Below, one piece after another: positions 52,013 through 60,479 of a DNA stretch of 64,000 nt. The notes below the pieces were generated by a model, which ran no database searches, was not told where the DNA came from, and saw nothing but the letters and a program-made list of their open reading frames with translations. Source of the DNA: Anaerolineales bacterium (lineage in GTDB: Bacteria > Chloroflexota > Anaerolineae > JAAEKA01). Made by a program: the position numbers and the translations under genes. Where the stretch lies: the NCBI GenBank assembly GCA_020634615.1, contig JACKBI010000007.1, forward strand, positions 248,001 through 312,000, in the 5' to 3' direction. The stretch's first letter is position 1. The number at the start of each line of letters is the position of its first letter.

Positions 52013-53677
52013 TTACTTATCGACTTCCTCCTCCCGCAACTGCCGCCGCAGGATCTTGCCGATCATGCTCTTGGGCAGCTCTGAGCGGAACTCCACTTCG
52101 GACGGCACTTTGTAGGCGACCAGATGCTCGCGGAAGTAGGCCTTGAACTCGTCGGTGGTGGCCGTCTCACCCTCCTTGAGCACGATGAAGACTTTGATGC
52201 GCTCCCCCTTGCGTTCGTCGGGGATGCCGACGCAGATGCCTTCCATTACCTTGGGATGCAACGCGATCAGTTCGTCGATCTCGCGCGGGAAGACGTTGAA
52301 GCCGCCGACGATGATCAGCTCCTTCTTGCGGTCGGTGATGTAGAAGTAGCCGTCCTCGTCCATGTGGCCGATGTCGCCGGTGAACAGCCAGCCGTCTTTG
52401 ATGGTCTCAGCCGTGTCGTCGGGTCGATTGAAGTACCCCAGCATCAGCGTCGGGCTGCGCAGGACGATCTCACCCGTCTCGCCCGGCGGCAAATCCGTTG
52501 TCCCGTCCAGCGACACGATCTTGCAGTCCACATCGGGGAAGGGCAGGCCGATGCTGCCCAGCTTGTGCTGCCCGTGGAACGGGTTGGCCATGATCCCGGT
52601 CACCGATTCGGTCAGCCCGTAGCCCTCGATCAGGCGCGCGCCGGACCGCTGCTCGAACTCGTCCTTGATCCCCTTGGTCAGCGGCGCGGCGCCGACGAAG
52701 ATACCCTTGACGCTGCGCAGATCGTATTTGTCCACATCGGGCACGTTGGAGAAGGCCACGAACATGGTCGGCACGCCGATGAAGAAGGTCGGCTTGAACT
52801 TCTGCACCGCCTCGAGCACCGCCTTGGCCTGGAAGCGCGGCATCAGCACCGTCTCCGCGCCGGCCAGAAAGACCGCGTTCATGGTGACGCTCATGCCCAG
52901 TCCGTGGAACAGCGGCAGCACGGCCAGCATGCGCCCCTCGGCGTCCAGATTGACCCAGGCCTGCAACTGGTGGGCGTTGGCGACCAGCGCGTAGTGCGAC
53001 AACATGATCCCCTTGGCGACGCCGGTGGTGCCGCCGCTGTAGATCAACACCGCCATGTCGTCGGGGTCTACCGGCTCGGCCTGCCAGCCGGCCGGCAGCG
53101 GCTGCTTCAGCAGGTCGGTCAGGTTGACCAGCGGCGCGGCCTTGCCGGCCTTGATTTCGCCGCGCTCCTTCAGCCCTGAGGCGAGACCCATGGGGAAGGG
53201 CAGGAAATCGGCCAGCCGCGCGTAGATCACCCGCTTGACCGTCGTCTGCGGCAGCAGGCCGGCCACCTTCTCCAGGAACATGGGGATCGTGACTACCGTT
53301 TCGGCGCCCGAGTCGCTGAGGTGGAAGGTCAGCTCGCGCTCGGTGTAGAGCGGGTTGAGCGGCACGATCACCGCGCCCGCCTTGAGGATGCCGTAGTAGG
53401 CGATGATGAACTGGGGCGAGTTGGGTAATAACAGCGCCACCCGGTCGCCTTTCGTCACGCCCTGCCCTTGCAGCGCAGCCGCGAAATGGTCCGACGCGTC
53501 TTTGAGCGACCGGTAGCTGTAGCCTTTGCCAAAGAAGGTGGCGCAGCGCGTTGTGGGCGTGCGCTCTGCCGCGTCGTCCAGCAGCCGGTAGAGTGGGATG
53601 TGCGGGTAGTCGAGATGCTGCGGCACATTGGCATCGTAGTGCTGAAGCCAGGGCTGATTGGTGTTAAATGGGGGCAT
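52013..53677 (-). CDS. Long-chain fatty-acid-CoA ligase (FadD-type)
   Basis: 554 residues of ANL-superfamily enzyme. Motifs: IYSGGTTGVAKGIMLSH (P-loop), GYGLTES (A5), LFTGDIGHMDEDGYFYITDR (A7/A8, with the ATP-binding Asp) and the catalytic lysine in PKSMIGKILRRQLRE. Activates fatty acids for beta-oxidation or lipid synthesis. The chain length preferred is not readable. Downstream sequence holds no terminator that I can support. Upstream is the palindrome-rich region at 53733-53918. Confidence 0.93.
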   Translation of the reverse strand: MPPFNTNQPWLQHYDANVPQHLDYPHIPLYRLLDDAAERTPTTRCATFFGKGYSYRSLKDASDHFAAALQGQGVTKGDRVALLLPNSPQFIIAYYGILKAGAVIVPLNPLYTERELTFHLSDSGAETVVTIPMFLEKVAGLLPQTTVKRVIYARLADFLPFPMGLASGLKERGEIKAGKAAPLVNLTDLLKQPLPAGWQAEPVDPDDMAVLIYSGGTTGVAKGIMLSHYALVANAHQLQAWVNLDAEGRMLAVLPLFHGLGMSVTMNAVFLAGAETVLMPRFQAKAVLEAVQKFKPTFFIGVPTMFVAFSNVPDVDKYDLRSVKGIFVGAAPLTKGIKDEFEQRSGARLIEGYGLTESVTGIMANPFHGQHKLGSIGLPFPDVDCKIVSLDGTTDLPPGETGEIVLRSPTLMLGYFNRPDDTAETIKDGWLFTGDIGHMDEDGYFYITDRKKELIIVGGFNVFPREIDELIALHPKVMEGICVGIPDERKGERIKVFIVLKEGETATTDEFKAYFREHLVAYKVPSEVEFRSELPKSMIGKILRRQLREEEVDK

Positions 53678-53732
53678 GGTCTTTGTTCCTTTGTTCCCTA
53701 TGAGAATCGTACCTTCTCACCAAGGCGGCGCC

Positions 53733-53789
53733 GCTGTGGCCGGTCTCCGACCGAGCCACCAGTGGACTCGGTCGGAGACCGGCCACAGC
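53733..53789. repeat. 23-bp perfect inverted repeat of the GTGGCCGGTCTCCGACCGAGCC family
   Basis: GCTGTGGCCGGTCTCCGACC... (53733-53755) is exactly inverted at 53767-53789 around an 11-nt loop. Each arm is itself a small hairpin (CGGTC-TCC-GACCG). Copies of the same unit recur at 56300-56376. Confidence 0.85.
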
Positions 53790-53829
53790 CACGGAAAATT
53801 GAGAAGCTGTTTGAAACGGTCGGCCATTC

Positions 53830-53918
53830 AGACTTCGGAAGTTGCCGGGTCAACACGAGGGACTTGTTCAAGCTGTTACGGGCCAGTTGTGACGAACAAT
53901 CGGCGACTTCCGAAGTCT
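53830..53918. repeat. 13-bp inverted repeat, AGACTTCGGAAGT ... ACTTCCGAAGTCT
   Basis: Arms at 53830-53842 and 53906-53918 are exact inverted copies, 63 nt apart. Each arm is nearly palindromic. Together with the neighbouring repeat it fills the 290-bp gap between fadD and mscS. No gene is seen there. Confidence 0.65.
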
Positions 53919-53969
53919 CATCAAACAACCTCAGAGAAGCTACAACTGGACGAATTCAGAAAAAGTCGG

Positions 53970-54800
53970 TCAACTGCCGGCCGCCGGCGCCTCTTGCTGC
54001 ACCACATGCACCGTTTGCTGCGGGAACGGGATGGTGATGCCCTCCTGGTCGAAGCGCAGCTTGACCTGCTCGCGCAGATCGTTTTGCACGTTCCAGTAGT
54101 CTTCGGAGGCAACGGCGGCGCGCACGCTCAGGTTCACGCTGTTGTCGCCCAGCTCGGCGACCAGAACTTGCAGCGGCGGATCGGCGAGGATGCGCGGGTC
54201 AGCTGCTGCCACTTCCTGGATCAAGCGCCGCGCCTGGGCGATGTCGTCCTCGTAGCCGATGCCAAAGACCAGATCGGTGCGCAGCACATGCTTCTTGGTG
54301 TAGTTGACAATGCCGCTCTGCTGGATCTCCCCGTTGGGCAGGACGACGACCTTGTTGTCCCAGCGCACCAGCACGGTGGAGAAAAGCTGGATCTCCTCGA
54401 CCACCGCCGTGATGCCCCTGGTTTCGATCAGGTCGCCGACCTGAAACGGCTTGAACAGCAGGAAGTTGACGGCCGCGGCCAGATCGCGCAGCGACTGCTG
54501 CAAGGCCAGCCCCAGCAGCAGCAGCACGACGGCTGCAACGGCCAGCACCGAGGTCGCCGGCACCCCGAGGACGATCAAGGCGACCATCAAGGTCACAATC
54601 CACACGCCGTAATAGGTCAGCGTGGTGAACAGCGACTCCATCGACGGCGTCAGGGTGACGCGCTTCAACGAATGCGCCAGCCAAATGCGACTACGGCGGG
54701 CCAGCCATCGGCCGGCGATCATAACCAGCAGCGCGGCGCCAATATGCAGCGCGGCGCCCAACACGTCCCTCAAGATAGTTTCAGGTAGTACGATCTCCAT
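53970..54800 (-). CDS. MscS-family mechanosensitive ion channel
   Basis: 276 residues. Three membrane segments (about 12-30, 62-82 and 85-108). The pore-lining third helix runs on into LQQSLRDLAAAVNFLLFKPFQVGDLIETRG, the MscS beta-domain start, followed by RWDNKVVVLPNGEIQQSGIVNYT. The C-terminal cage domain is present and ends in a Gln-rich tail. It relieves osmotic pressure. Starts about 250 bp beyond the DeoC stop side, same strand. Confidence 0.92.
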   Translation of the reverse strand: MEIVLPETILRDVLGAALHIGAALLVMIAGRWLARRSRIWLAHSLKRVTLTPSMESLFTTLTYYGVWIVTLMVALIVLGVPATSVLAVAAVVLLLLGLALQQSLRDLAAAVNFLLFKPFQVGDLIETRGITAVVEEIQLFSTVLVRWDNKVVVLPNGEIQQSGIVNYTKKHVLRTDLVFGIGYEDDIAQARRLIQEVAAADPRILADPPLQVLVAELGDNSVNLSVRAAVASEDYWNVQNDLREQVKLRFDQEGITIPFPQQTVHVVQQEAPAAGS

Positions 54801-54837
54801 ACCGATTCGGCGTCATCCTTTCATTATGTGCGGCGTG

Positions 54838-55554
54838 CTATGCGTAGCCGCGTTGTCGCGCTTCGTCCAGAATGGCGGCGGTCGCGGTGGCGCCGACGCG
54901 TGTCACGCCCAGCTCGCGCACGCGCAGCAGGTCGTCCAGCGTGCGCACGCCGCCGGCTGCCTTGATCTGCACCCATGGTGCGCAATGGCGGCGCATCAGC
55001 GCCAAATCGTAGTCGGTCGCGCCGGCGTAGTTGTACGAGCCGTCGGGCTGCTTGACGAACCCGTAGCCGGTGGAGGTCTTGGCGAACGCCACGCCCAGCT
55101 CGCTGCATGTGCGGCAAAGCTGGATCTTGACGCGGTCGTCGGACAGGTAGTCGTTCTCGAAGATCACCTTGAGCAGCCCGCCCGCGCTGGTTGCCAGGTC
55201 GTTGAGCAGTCGGATCTCGTCACTGACGTAGTCCCAGTCCTCGCCCAGCACCTTGCCGATGTTGACAACCATGTCCAGCTCACGCGCGCCGTCGTTGATT
55301 GCCAGCTCGGCTTCTTGCAGCTTGACCGCCGTTCTGCTGTTGCCGTGCGGAAAACCGACCACCGTGCCGACAGCGACATCCGAACCGAGCAGTTCCTGGC
55401 AGGCCAGCGTCACGGCGTAGGGCTTGATGCACACCGACGCGACATCGTAATGGCGTGCAAGATCGCAACCCGCAAGCAGGTCGGCCTCGGTCATTGTCGG
55501 ATGCAACAGCGAGTGGTCGATCATTTTTGCGAGGGAGTGGAGGGGTGGGGGCAT
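54838..55554 (-). CDS. deoC: Deoxyribose-phosphate aldolase
   Basis: 238-residue class I aldolase barrel. The Schiff-base lysine lies in AFAKTSTGYG (about residue 164), the second lysine in VQIKAAGGVRTLDD (about 198) and the proton-relay Asp near ELDMVVNIG (about 98). Cleaves 2-deoxyribose-5-phosphate to glyceraldehyde-3-phosphate and acetaldehyde. The usual VILET strand reads VIFENDYL, a slight departure. Not clustered with other deo genes. The MscS gene follows on the same strand. Confidence 0.93.
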   Translation of the reverse strand: MPPPLHSLAKMIDHSLLHPTMTEADLLAGCDLARHYDVASVCIKPYAVTLACQELLGSDVAVGTVVGFPHGNSRTAVKLQEAELAINDGARELDMVVNIGKVLGEDWDYVSDEIRLLNDLATSAGGLLKVIFENDYLSDDRVKIQLCRTCSELGVAFAKTSTGYGFVKQPDGSYNYAGATDYDLALMRRHCAPWVQIKAAGGVRTLDDLLRVRELGVTRVGATATAAILDEARQRGYA

Positions 55555-55683
55555 GGTTTGTTAGTGCGTTAGTGCGTTAGTTGGGAACCGCGGATCGGGA
55601 GAAAGGCGCGGATTGGTGCCGCAATCTGCTATCAGCTATCGGCCATCAGCCACCTGCAACGTGCCACTTGCCGCCTGCCACTC

Positions 55684-56205
55684 TTACCGTCGAAACAGGC
55701 CGAGCTGGATCAGGATGCCGACGGCGATCAGCAGGATCAGCGCGACGCTGAAGAGCGTGGGCGAGAGTGGAAACATGCCGCCGAATCCGGTCATCACCAC
55801 GTACGCGCCGATGATGGCTGACAGGATGATCAGGCCGAGGTTGAACAGCTTGTAGAGCAGAAACGCGCCGACTGCACCGCCGACGATGAAGACAGCCACG
55901 GCCATCCAGGTCTCAGTGAGCAGGTTGCTGGTCATTCCGCCCAGCAGCAGGTTCAACGCTACACCGCCGGCCAGGAAACCGACCAGCCCGATCAGCGCCC
56001 TCTGGAAGACGACTAACAACAGCGCGCCGCCGAATGCCAGCGCAAAAGCGATAATCAGGCCCGTTGTCTCCGGTTCGTTGGGCAAAAACAAGTCTGCCAG
56101 ATACAGCCCGGCGACGAACCCCATGGTCGCGGCCAGCAGCCAGTACAGCTTGCGACCCGCGAACAGCAGCGCGCTGCCCAACACCAGTTCAATCAGTGAA
56201 AGCAC
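55684..56205 (-). CDS. DUF4203-type multi-pass membrane protein
   Basis: 173 residues with about six hydrophobic helices rich in Gly and Ala, for example GSALLFAGRKLYWLLAATMGFVAG and GLIIAFALAFGGALLLVVF. Resembles the TMEM198/TM7S3 group (DUF4203). No catalytic motif, function unknown. The 128-bp gap to deoC has short TTAGTGCG tandem repeats (55561-55580) and no gene. Confidence 0.75.
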   Translation of the reverse strand: MLSLIELVLGSALLFAGRKLYWLLAATMGFVAGLYLADLFLPNEPETTGLIIAFALAFGGALLLVVFQRALIGLVGFLAGGVALNLLLGGMTSNLLTETWMAVAVFIVGGAVGAFLLYKLFNLGLIILSAIIGAYVVMTGFGGMFPLSPTLFSVALILLIAVGILIQLGLFRR

Positions 56206-56230
56206 AAGTCTCCTCAGTTCCTAACTCTGC

Positions 56231-56376
56231 TGCAGCCGGCCATCGACCACTCCGCTGCGGCCGGCCCATTAGCCTCTCCGCCGTGGCCGGTCCACTAACC
56301 TCTCCGCTGTGGCCGGTCTCCGACCGAGCCACCCGCTGTCCGTCACACTGCTCTTGCCGGTCTCCGACCGAGCCAC
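56231..56376. repeat. Array of GTGGCCGGTC...GACCGAGCCAC units
   Basis: Two full copies of GGTCTCCGACCGAGCCAC occur (about 56316-56333 and 56359-56376), preceded by two or three degenerate CTCTCCGCYGTGGCCGG units. Related to the perfect inverted repeat at 53733-53789. It separates the YpdA-like and DUF4203 genes and contains no ORF. Confidence 0.8.
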
Positions 56377-56377
56377 T

Positions 56378-57469
56378 TCAGTTCGCCTGGATCGCTTCGA
56401 CCGGCAGCTCATAGCGCCGTGACGGCACCGTACCCAGCTTGTCCGGCCAGTGACCTGTCAGCGCCTGCACAATGCGCCCGACGTGGACGTGGGTGTTCTC
56501 GACGAAAAGCGAGTACTTCTCCTGTCGCTGGCCGGCTGCCGCTGTTCCGGCCACATACAGGCCCGGTACATCGGTCTCCATGGTCGCAGGGTCATAGCAA
56601 GGTGTCCGGCTGTCGCCCTGTAAAGTCACACCAGCGCGCTCGAACAATGTCATGTCGTGGCGAAAGCCGGTCAGCAGCAGCACGAAATCAGCCGGCTGCT
56701 CCAACACCTCACCCGCTGGCCGGCTGTGTGCGTCGATCCGTTGCAGCCTGACCAGCTCCGGCGTGATCGCTACAGGAACGGTACTCGGCAAGAATTTGAT
56801 CGTGCCCAACTCGATCTGTGTTTCCAGGTCGGGCAATATCCAGTGTTTGACAATGCGCGGGTCGAATTCCGCGCGCCGGTAGCTCAGAGTCACGTCCGCG
56901 CCGGCGCGCCAGCAACGCAATGCCGTCTCAGCCGCTGAATTACGCCCGCCTACCACCAGCAATCGCTGGCGAAAGAAGTCATGCACATCGTGAAAATAGT
57001 GGCTGACATGCGGCAAATCCTCGCCAGGAATGTCCAGGTAGTTTGGTGCGTCCATGTCGCCCGACGCCAAAACGACGGTGCGGCAGTGCACCTCACGCCG
57101 GCCGCCGCGCGGCTCGGTGGTGACCACGAAGCCGTTGCCCATGCGCCTGATATCTGTCACCGGCTCATAGGCGTTGATTTGCAGGTCGAGCTGCTCGGCC
57201 ACGCTGCGCAGATAGACGAGATACTCCTCGCCGGTGGTGCGCCCCTGGGTAGCATTCTGGATCGGAATGCCGGCAATCTCGATACGCTCGGTGGTGCTGA
57301 AAAAGGTCGTGTCGCGCGGCCACCAGGAGATGGTATGGCCCAGTTGGCGCGCGTCGAACTGCACATAATCGACGCCGGCGCGCTTGAGACAAGCCGCCAG
57401 TTCCAGCCCGATGGGCCCCGCGCCGACGATCACTACGTCGGTTGAGACGGAAATGTTGCTTTGGTTCAT
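56378..57469 (-). CDS. YpdA-like NAD(P)/FAD disulfide reductase
   Basis: 363 residues. FAD motif VVIVGAGPIGLELAACL at the N-terminus, NADPH motif LLVVGGRNSAAETALRCW (about 168-185) and the C-terminal VPGLYVAGTAAAG. There is no CxxC, as in YpdA/Bdr, the bacillithiol-disulfide reductase family. The window holds no bacillithiol synthesis genes, so the disulfide substrate is uncertain. The ATG overlaps the stop of the upstream GxxExxY gene by 4 bp, and the two are coupled. Confidence 0.85.
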   Translation of the reverse strand: MNQSNISVSTDVVIVGAGPIGLELAACLKRAGVDYVQFDARQLGHTISWWPRDTTFFSTTERIEIAGIPIQNATQGRTTGEEYLVYLRSVAEQLDLQINAYEPVTDIRRMGNGFVVTTEPRGGRREVHCRTVVLASGDMDAPNYLDIPGEDLPHVSHYFHDVHDFFRQRLLVVGGRNSAAETALRCWRAGADVTLSYRRAEFDPRIVKHWILPDLETQIELGTIKFLPSTVPVAITPELVRLQRIDAHSRPAGEVLEQPADFVLLLTGFRHDMTLFERAGVTLQGDSRTPCYDPATMETDVPGLYVAGTAAAGQRQEKYSLFVENTHVHVGRIVQALTGHWPDKLGTVPSRRYELPVEAIQAN

Positions 57470-57882
57470 TGTCCGTTCAAATCCAGCGCCACGAAAGTCT
57501 CGCTATCACTCTTGGGTAACACCTTGCGGTGTTTTCGTTTGTGCTCGACCGACGTGCCGAAGTTGATCAACAATCCGAACTCAGAGTCAGTGGCGGTGAG
57601 ATAGTTCACCAGTTGCACCTCGTGCTGCGGAATCAGCTTGCTATCGGCTTTGATCTCGACGATCACACGTCCTTCAACAAGCAAATCCGCGTAGTACTCG
57701 CCCACAACCTTCCCGGCATAGGTGACGCTGATCGGCGCCTGCGGCTGCACATGGAATCCGGCGTTCTCGAGCTCGATGCGCAGCGCATTCTCATGGACCT
57801 TCTCCAGGAAGCCGTAGCCCAGCGCATTGTGTACCGCAAACGCGCAGCCGATGATCTTGAACGTAAGACTCGCATCTTCCAT
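57466..57882 (-). CDS. GxxExxY protein (PD-(D/E)XK-like)
   Basis: 138 residues. The name-giving motif appears as GYGFLEKVHENAL (His in place of Tyr), followed by GEYYADLLVEGRVIVEIKAD, a PD-(D/E)XK nuclease-like core with Asp and ExK. The family is common in Chloroflexota and other environmental genomes, with no proven function. Upstream lies an inverted-repeat element, and it overlaps the YpdA-like gene. Confidence 0.9.
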   Translation of the reverse strand: MEDASLTFKIIGCAFAVHNALGYGFLEKVHENALRIELENAGFHVQPQAPISVTYAGKVVGEYYADLLVEGRVIVEIKADSKLIPQHEVQLVNYLTATDSEFGLLINFGTSVEHKRKHRKVLPKSDSETFVALDLNGQ

Positions 57883-57925
57883 GGCATGTTTTCCTTGTAA
57901 CTGCGGGAAACCGGATCGGAGGTTT

Positions 57926-58084
57926 TTGACAGGATTTACAGAATTTACAGGATTTTTGGCTATCTTTGAGGCCGTGAGATGCTCCGCAGCGCCTGGATTA
58001 GTGAAGATGTTGTTGGCTTTCGCAATGAAACCGCTGCAGAACTCAACGAATTGCCAATCCTGTTAATCCTGTAAATCCTGTCAA
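57926..58084. repeat. MITE-like element with 29-bp inverted ends (GACAGGATTTACAGG type)
   Basis: The left end (57926-57954, beginning TTGACAGGATTTACAG) and right end (58056-58084) match as inverted copies at 27 of 29 positions. Each end is a tandem of 9-10-bp ACAGGATTT units. The 100 bp between carry no gene. Confidence 0.8.
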
Positions 58085-58091
58085 AAATGTC

Positions 58092-59165
58092 CTAAATCGG
58101 CGGATCGGGCGGCTGGAGCCTGTTGAAAATCCAGACGTAGGCGATAGGCACAATGGCGAGGATACCGGTCACCATCGCCGCCAAAACACCCAGCGGACCG
58201 AGGCTTAGCAGCGCATCGCTGCCACCGACCGACGACAGCACCACCATCAGCAGGCTGACGAACAGCGCCAGGACCGCCAGCGCGCCTAGCACCAGCGACA
58301 GGTTCCTCGCCGGGCGGAACGCCGCCTGTCGCCGCCCGTACGCGTTGCCCGTCTGCCCGTGGATCAACACCGCGTGCAGCACGCCCGTTTCGTCCGCGTA
58401 GTAGGTCGTGAAGACCGGCAGCAACAACTGGGTCCAGTGCTGGCCGGAGAACTGCGGTGTCCAGTCGAACTCGCGCAGGTGGTCGGCCCGGCACGCCTGG
58501 CGGCACTCCTCGACTGCCCGCAGACGCAGCCCGGGCACTGCATCGTTCCAGGCGTCGCCGGCAGCGCGGTTGGGCATTCGTATCAGTGCGCCGTCCAGCG
58601 ACAGCGCATCGACCGCTTCTGCCTGCGTGTGGTCGAAATCGCCCAGCCGTTGGCGAACGGCCGCATCCTCCTCCATGGCTGGCGCGTCGACGTTCTCGTA
58701 ATGGCGCGCCAGCCGGCCGGCCCGCGGTTCCCAGCGCACCCGCTGTTCCCGGATCTGCTGCGACTGCCATTGCTTCGAGCTTTCGTCGAACTGATCCTGG
58801 TGGCTGACCACCTGGTAATCGAAACCGGCCTCGGCGCGCCAGCCGGCCTCGGCGTCACAGTCTACCAGCCAGCGCGGCAGATAGAGGCGCTGCTTGCGGC
58901 TGTGCAGATTCTCGGCGGTCAGGTCGCGCGGCCGGAAGAAAAATCCACTGCTGAAGCGCTGCAAGCCGCGGCTGAGATCCGCATCGGGCACGCTGAAAGG
59001 CGCCACCAATTCGACCGCGGCAGTCATCCCGGTCACATCGCTGTCCACCGGTGTCAGTTCGGTCTGCAGGCAGTGCGGGCAGATCGGCAGCGACCCGGTG
59101 GACGGAAGCCGGTACCGCCAGTCGCAGTGCTCACAAACAGCGGTGGTCGTGGCAGTTTCAGTCAT
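58092..59165 (-). CDS. Zinc-ribbon membrane protein, paralogue of the upstream gene
   Basis: 357 residues from the ATG at 59165, which overlaps the upstream stop by 8 bp. One zinc ribbon (CEHC ... CPHC, about 12-36), a central soluble region with LYLPRWLVDCDAEAGW and LLLPVFTTYYADE, a HGQTGNAYGRRQ motif, and two C-terminal membrane segments (about 290-345). The layout repeats that of the neighbour, so the pair is a duplicated family. Function unknown. Confidence 0.78.
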   Translation of the reverse strand: MTETATTTAVCEHCDWRYRLPSTGSLPICPHCLQTELTPVDSDVTGMTAAVELVAPFSVPDADLSRGLQRFSSGFFFRPRDLTAENLHSRKQRLYLPRWLVDCDAEAGWRAEAGFDYQVVSHQDQFDESSKQWQSQQIREQRVRWEPRAGRLARHYENVDAPAMEEDAAVRQRLGDFDHTQAEAVDALSLDGALIRMPNRAAGDAWNDAVPGLRLRAVEECRQACRADHLREFDWTPQFSGQHWTQLLLPVFTTYYADETGVLHAVLIHGQTGNAYGRRQAAFRPARNLSLVLGALAVLALFVSLLMVVLSSVGGSDALLSLGPLGVLAAMVTGILAIVPIAYVWIFNRLQPPDPPI

Positions 59166-60411
59166 CGTCCAGCTTCGCGGCGGTTGCCAGGATGGTGAGC
59201 GCTGCTGCAATGCCGATGACCGCAATCGCGACCGCCAGACACGCGACGGTCGACGCCTGGTCGGTGATCTGGCTCAGCCCCAGCACAGCGAAAACATAGA
59301 GCAGCGGGCCGGCAGCCAGCAATACGGCTACAACCGCTCCCACTCGCCGCCAATCGGCCGGCCGCTGGCCGGCAATCGAACCGGTCTGCCCGTTGACAAC
59401 GATCTGGTAGGGCTTGTTGTTGTGCTGGTATGCCGCCAGGTAGAAGGGCAGCAGCAGATAGCGCCATTCCTCGTCAGCAAAATCAACCGACAACGTGAAG
59501 TTGCGCAGTTTCTTTGCGTCTTTTGGCTCCAGCGCCTGCTTGCGGGCCGCCTTCATAGTGCGCTCGCGGATCTCGTGGCGCGCCGTTTCCCAGGCCGGGT
59601 CAAGCTGCACATCGTAGGCCTGGGCGTGGATTCCAGCCAGGTAGGAGGGCGCATACTCAGCCATGTCCGCCAGCTTGAAATCCCAGATTTGCGCCAGCAG
59701 CCCTGGCGTGATGCGCGTCGTGCCGCTTATCAGATGGTTGTCAACGCGCTGCGTGACCTGGCCGTTCTTCCAGCGCCATTTGATGTTGTCGTCGTTCTGG
59801 TAACCAACCTCGGCGCGCCAGGCGCCGTTAGCGGCGAAGTCAAACGACCACGCCGGCAGGTAGATGGCGACGAACTCGGCCCGACTGGCGGCGTTGTTCA
59901 GGCCGCGCGGCGTCATCCAACTGCTGCCCAGCCAGCCGCGGGCGATGTCGCGCACCGCGTCCAGCTCGAGCTGCATCGGCACCAGGAAGCGCGGGCGCAA
60001 CTCATCTTGCGGCGCCTGGCGTTGCACGACGTTGTTGGAGGCGCAGAAGGGGCATGTATGCGAGAGCGACTCGGCGGGCAGGCTGGTGCGCGCGCCGCAG
60101 TTCTGGCAGACCAGCTCCTTGCGCTCCACGCCCCAGCCGCGCGCGGCCCGCTCCACTACTTCGACAGTGAACTCAAAGCCCTCGGCGCGCTCGCCTACCG
60201 GGGGCGGCGCGGGTGCAGCATGGTAGCCGCAATAGGTGCAGACCAGCCCGCCGTCGGCGATGCTGTAGGCGGTGTTCGCACCGCAGCGCGGGCACTTGAA
60301 TGCCACGATTTCGCGGTGTGGTTCAATCTTTGGCGCGGGTTTGAAAACCTCGATACCCGGCACGGCGGACTCGACAGGGGCATAGTCTGGCGGGGGGACA
60401 ATCTGGTTCAT
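59158..60411 (-). CDS. Zinc-ribbon membrane protein with two CxxC pairs
   Basis: 417 residues from the ATG at 60411. Two zinc ribbons: CPRCGAN ... CTYCGYH (about 39-65) and CQNCGAR ... CPFCASN (about 95-120). The middle has AIYLPAWSFDFAAN and LLLPFYLAAYQHNN, and near the end VNGQTGSIAGQRP precedes two membrane helices. The same order occurs in the next gene. Such primosomal-N-like zinc-ribbon proteins are frequent but uncharacterised. Located 68 bp after the polymerase stop, same strand. Confidence 0.8.
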   Translation of the reverse strand: MNQIVPPPDYAPVESAVPGIEVFKPAPKIEPHREIVAFKCPRCGANTAYSIADGGLVCTYCGYHAAPAPPPVGERAEGFEFTVEVVERAARGWGVERKELVCQNCGARTSLPAESLSHTCPFCASNNVVQRQAPQDELRPRFLVPMQLELDAVRDIARGWLGSSWMTPRGLNNAASRAEFVAIYLPAWSFDFAANGAWRAEVGYQNDDNIKWRWKNGQVTQRVDNHLISGTTRITPGLLAQIWDFKLADMAEYAPSYLAGIHAQAYDVQLDPAWETARHEIRERTMKAARKQALEPKDAKKLRNFTLSVDFADEEWRYLLLPFYLAAYQHNNKPYQIVVNGQTGSIAGQRPADWRRVGAVVAVLLAAGPLLYVFAVLGLSQITDQASTVACLAVAIAVIGIAAALTILATAAKLDDD

Positions 60412-60479
60412 GGGACGTTCGGGGGCATTATACCGCAGCCCGCGGCAGATGGGTAGTGCCCATGACTGCCAGTCCTCTC

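Noticed and set aside
53658..54788. 376-codon plus-strand frame opposite mscS
   Set aside because: Starts in repeat DNA and reads the complement of MscS. No recognisable domain.
58894..60456. 520-codon plus-strand frame opposite the zinc-ribbon genes
   Set aside because: Complementary-strand artefact. The CxxC ribbons and membrane helices are on the minus strand.
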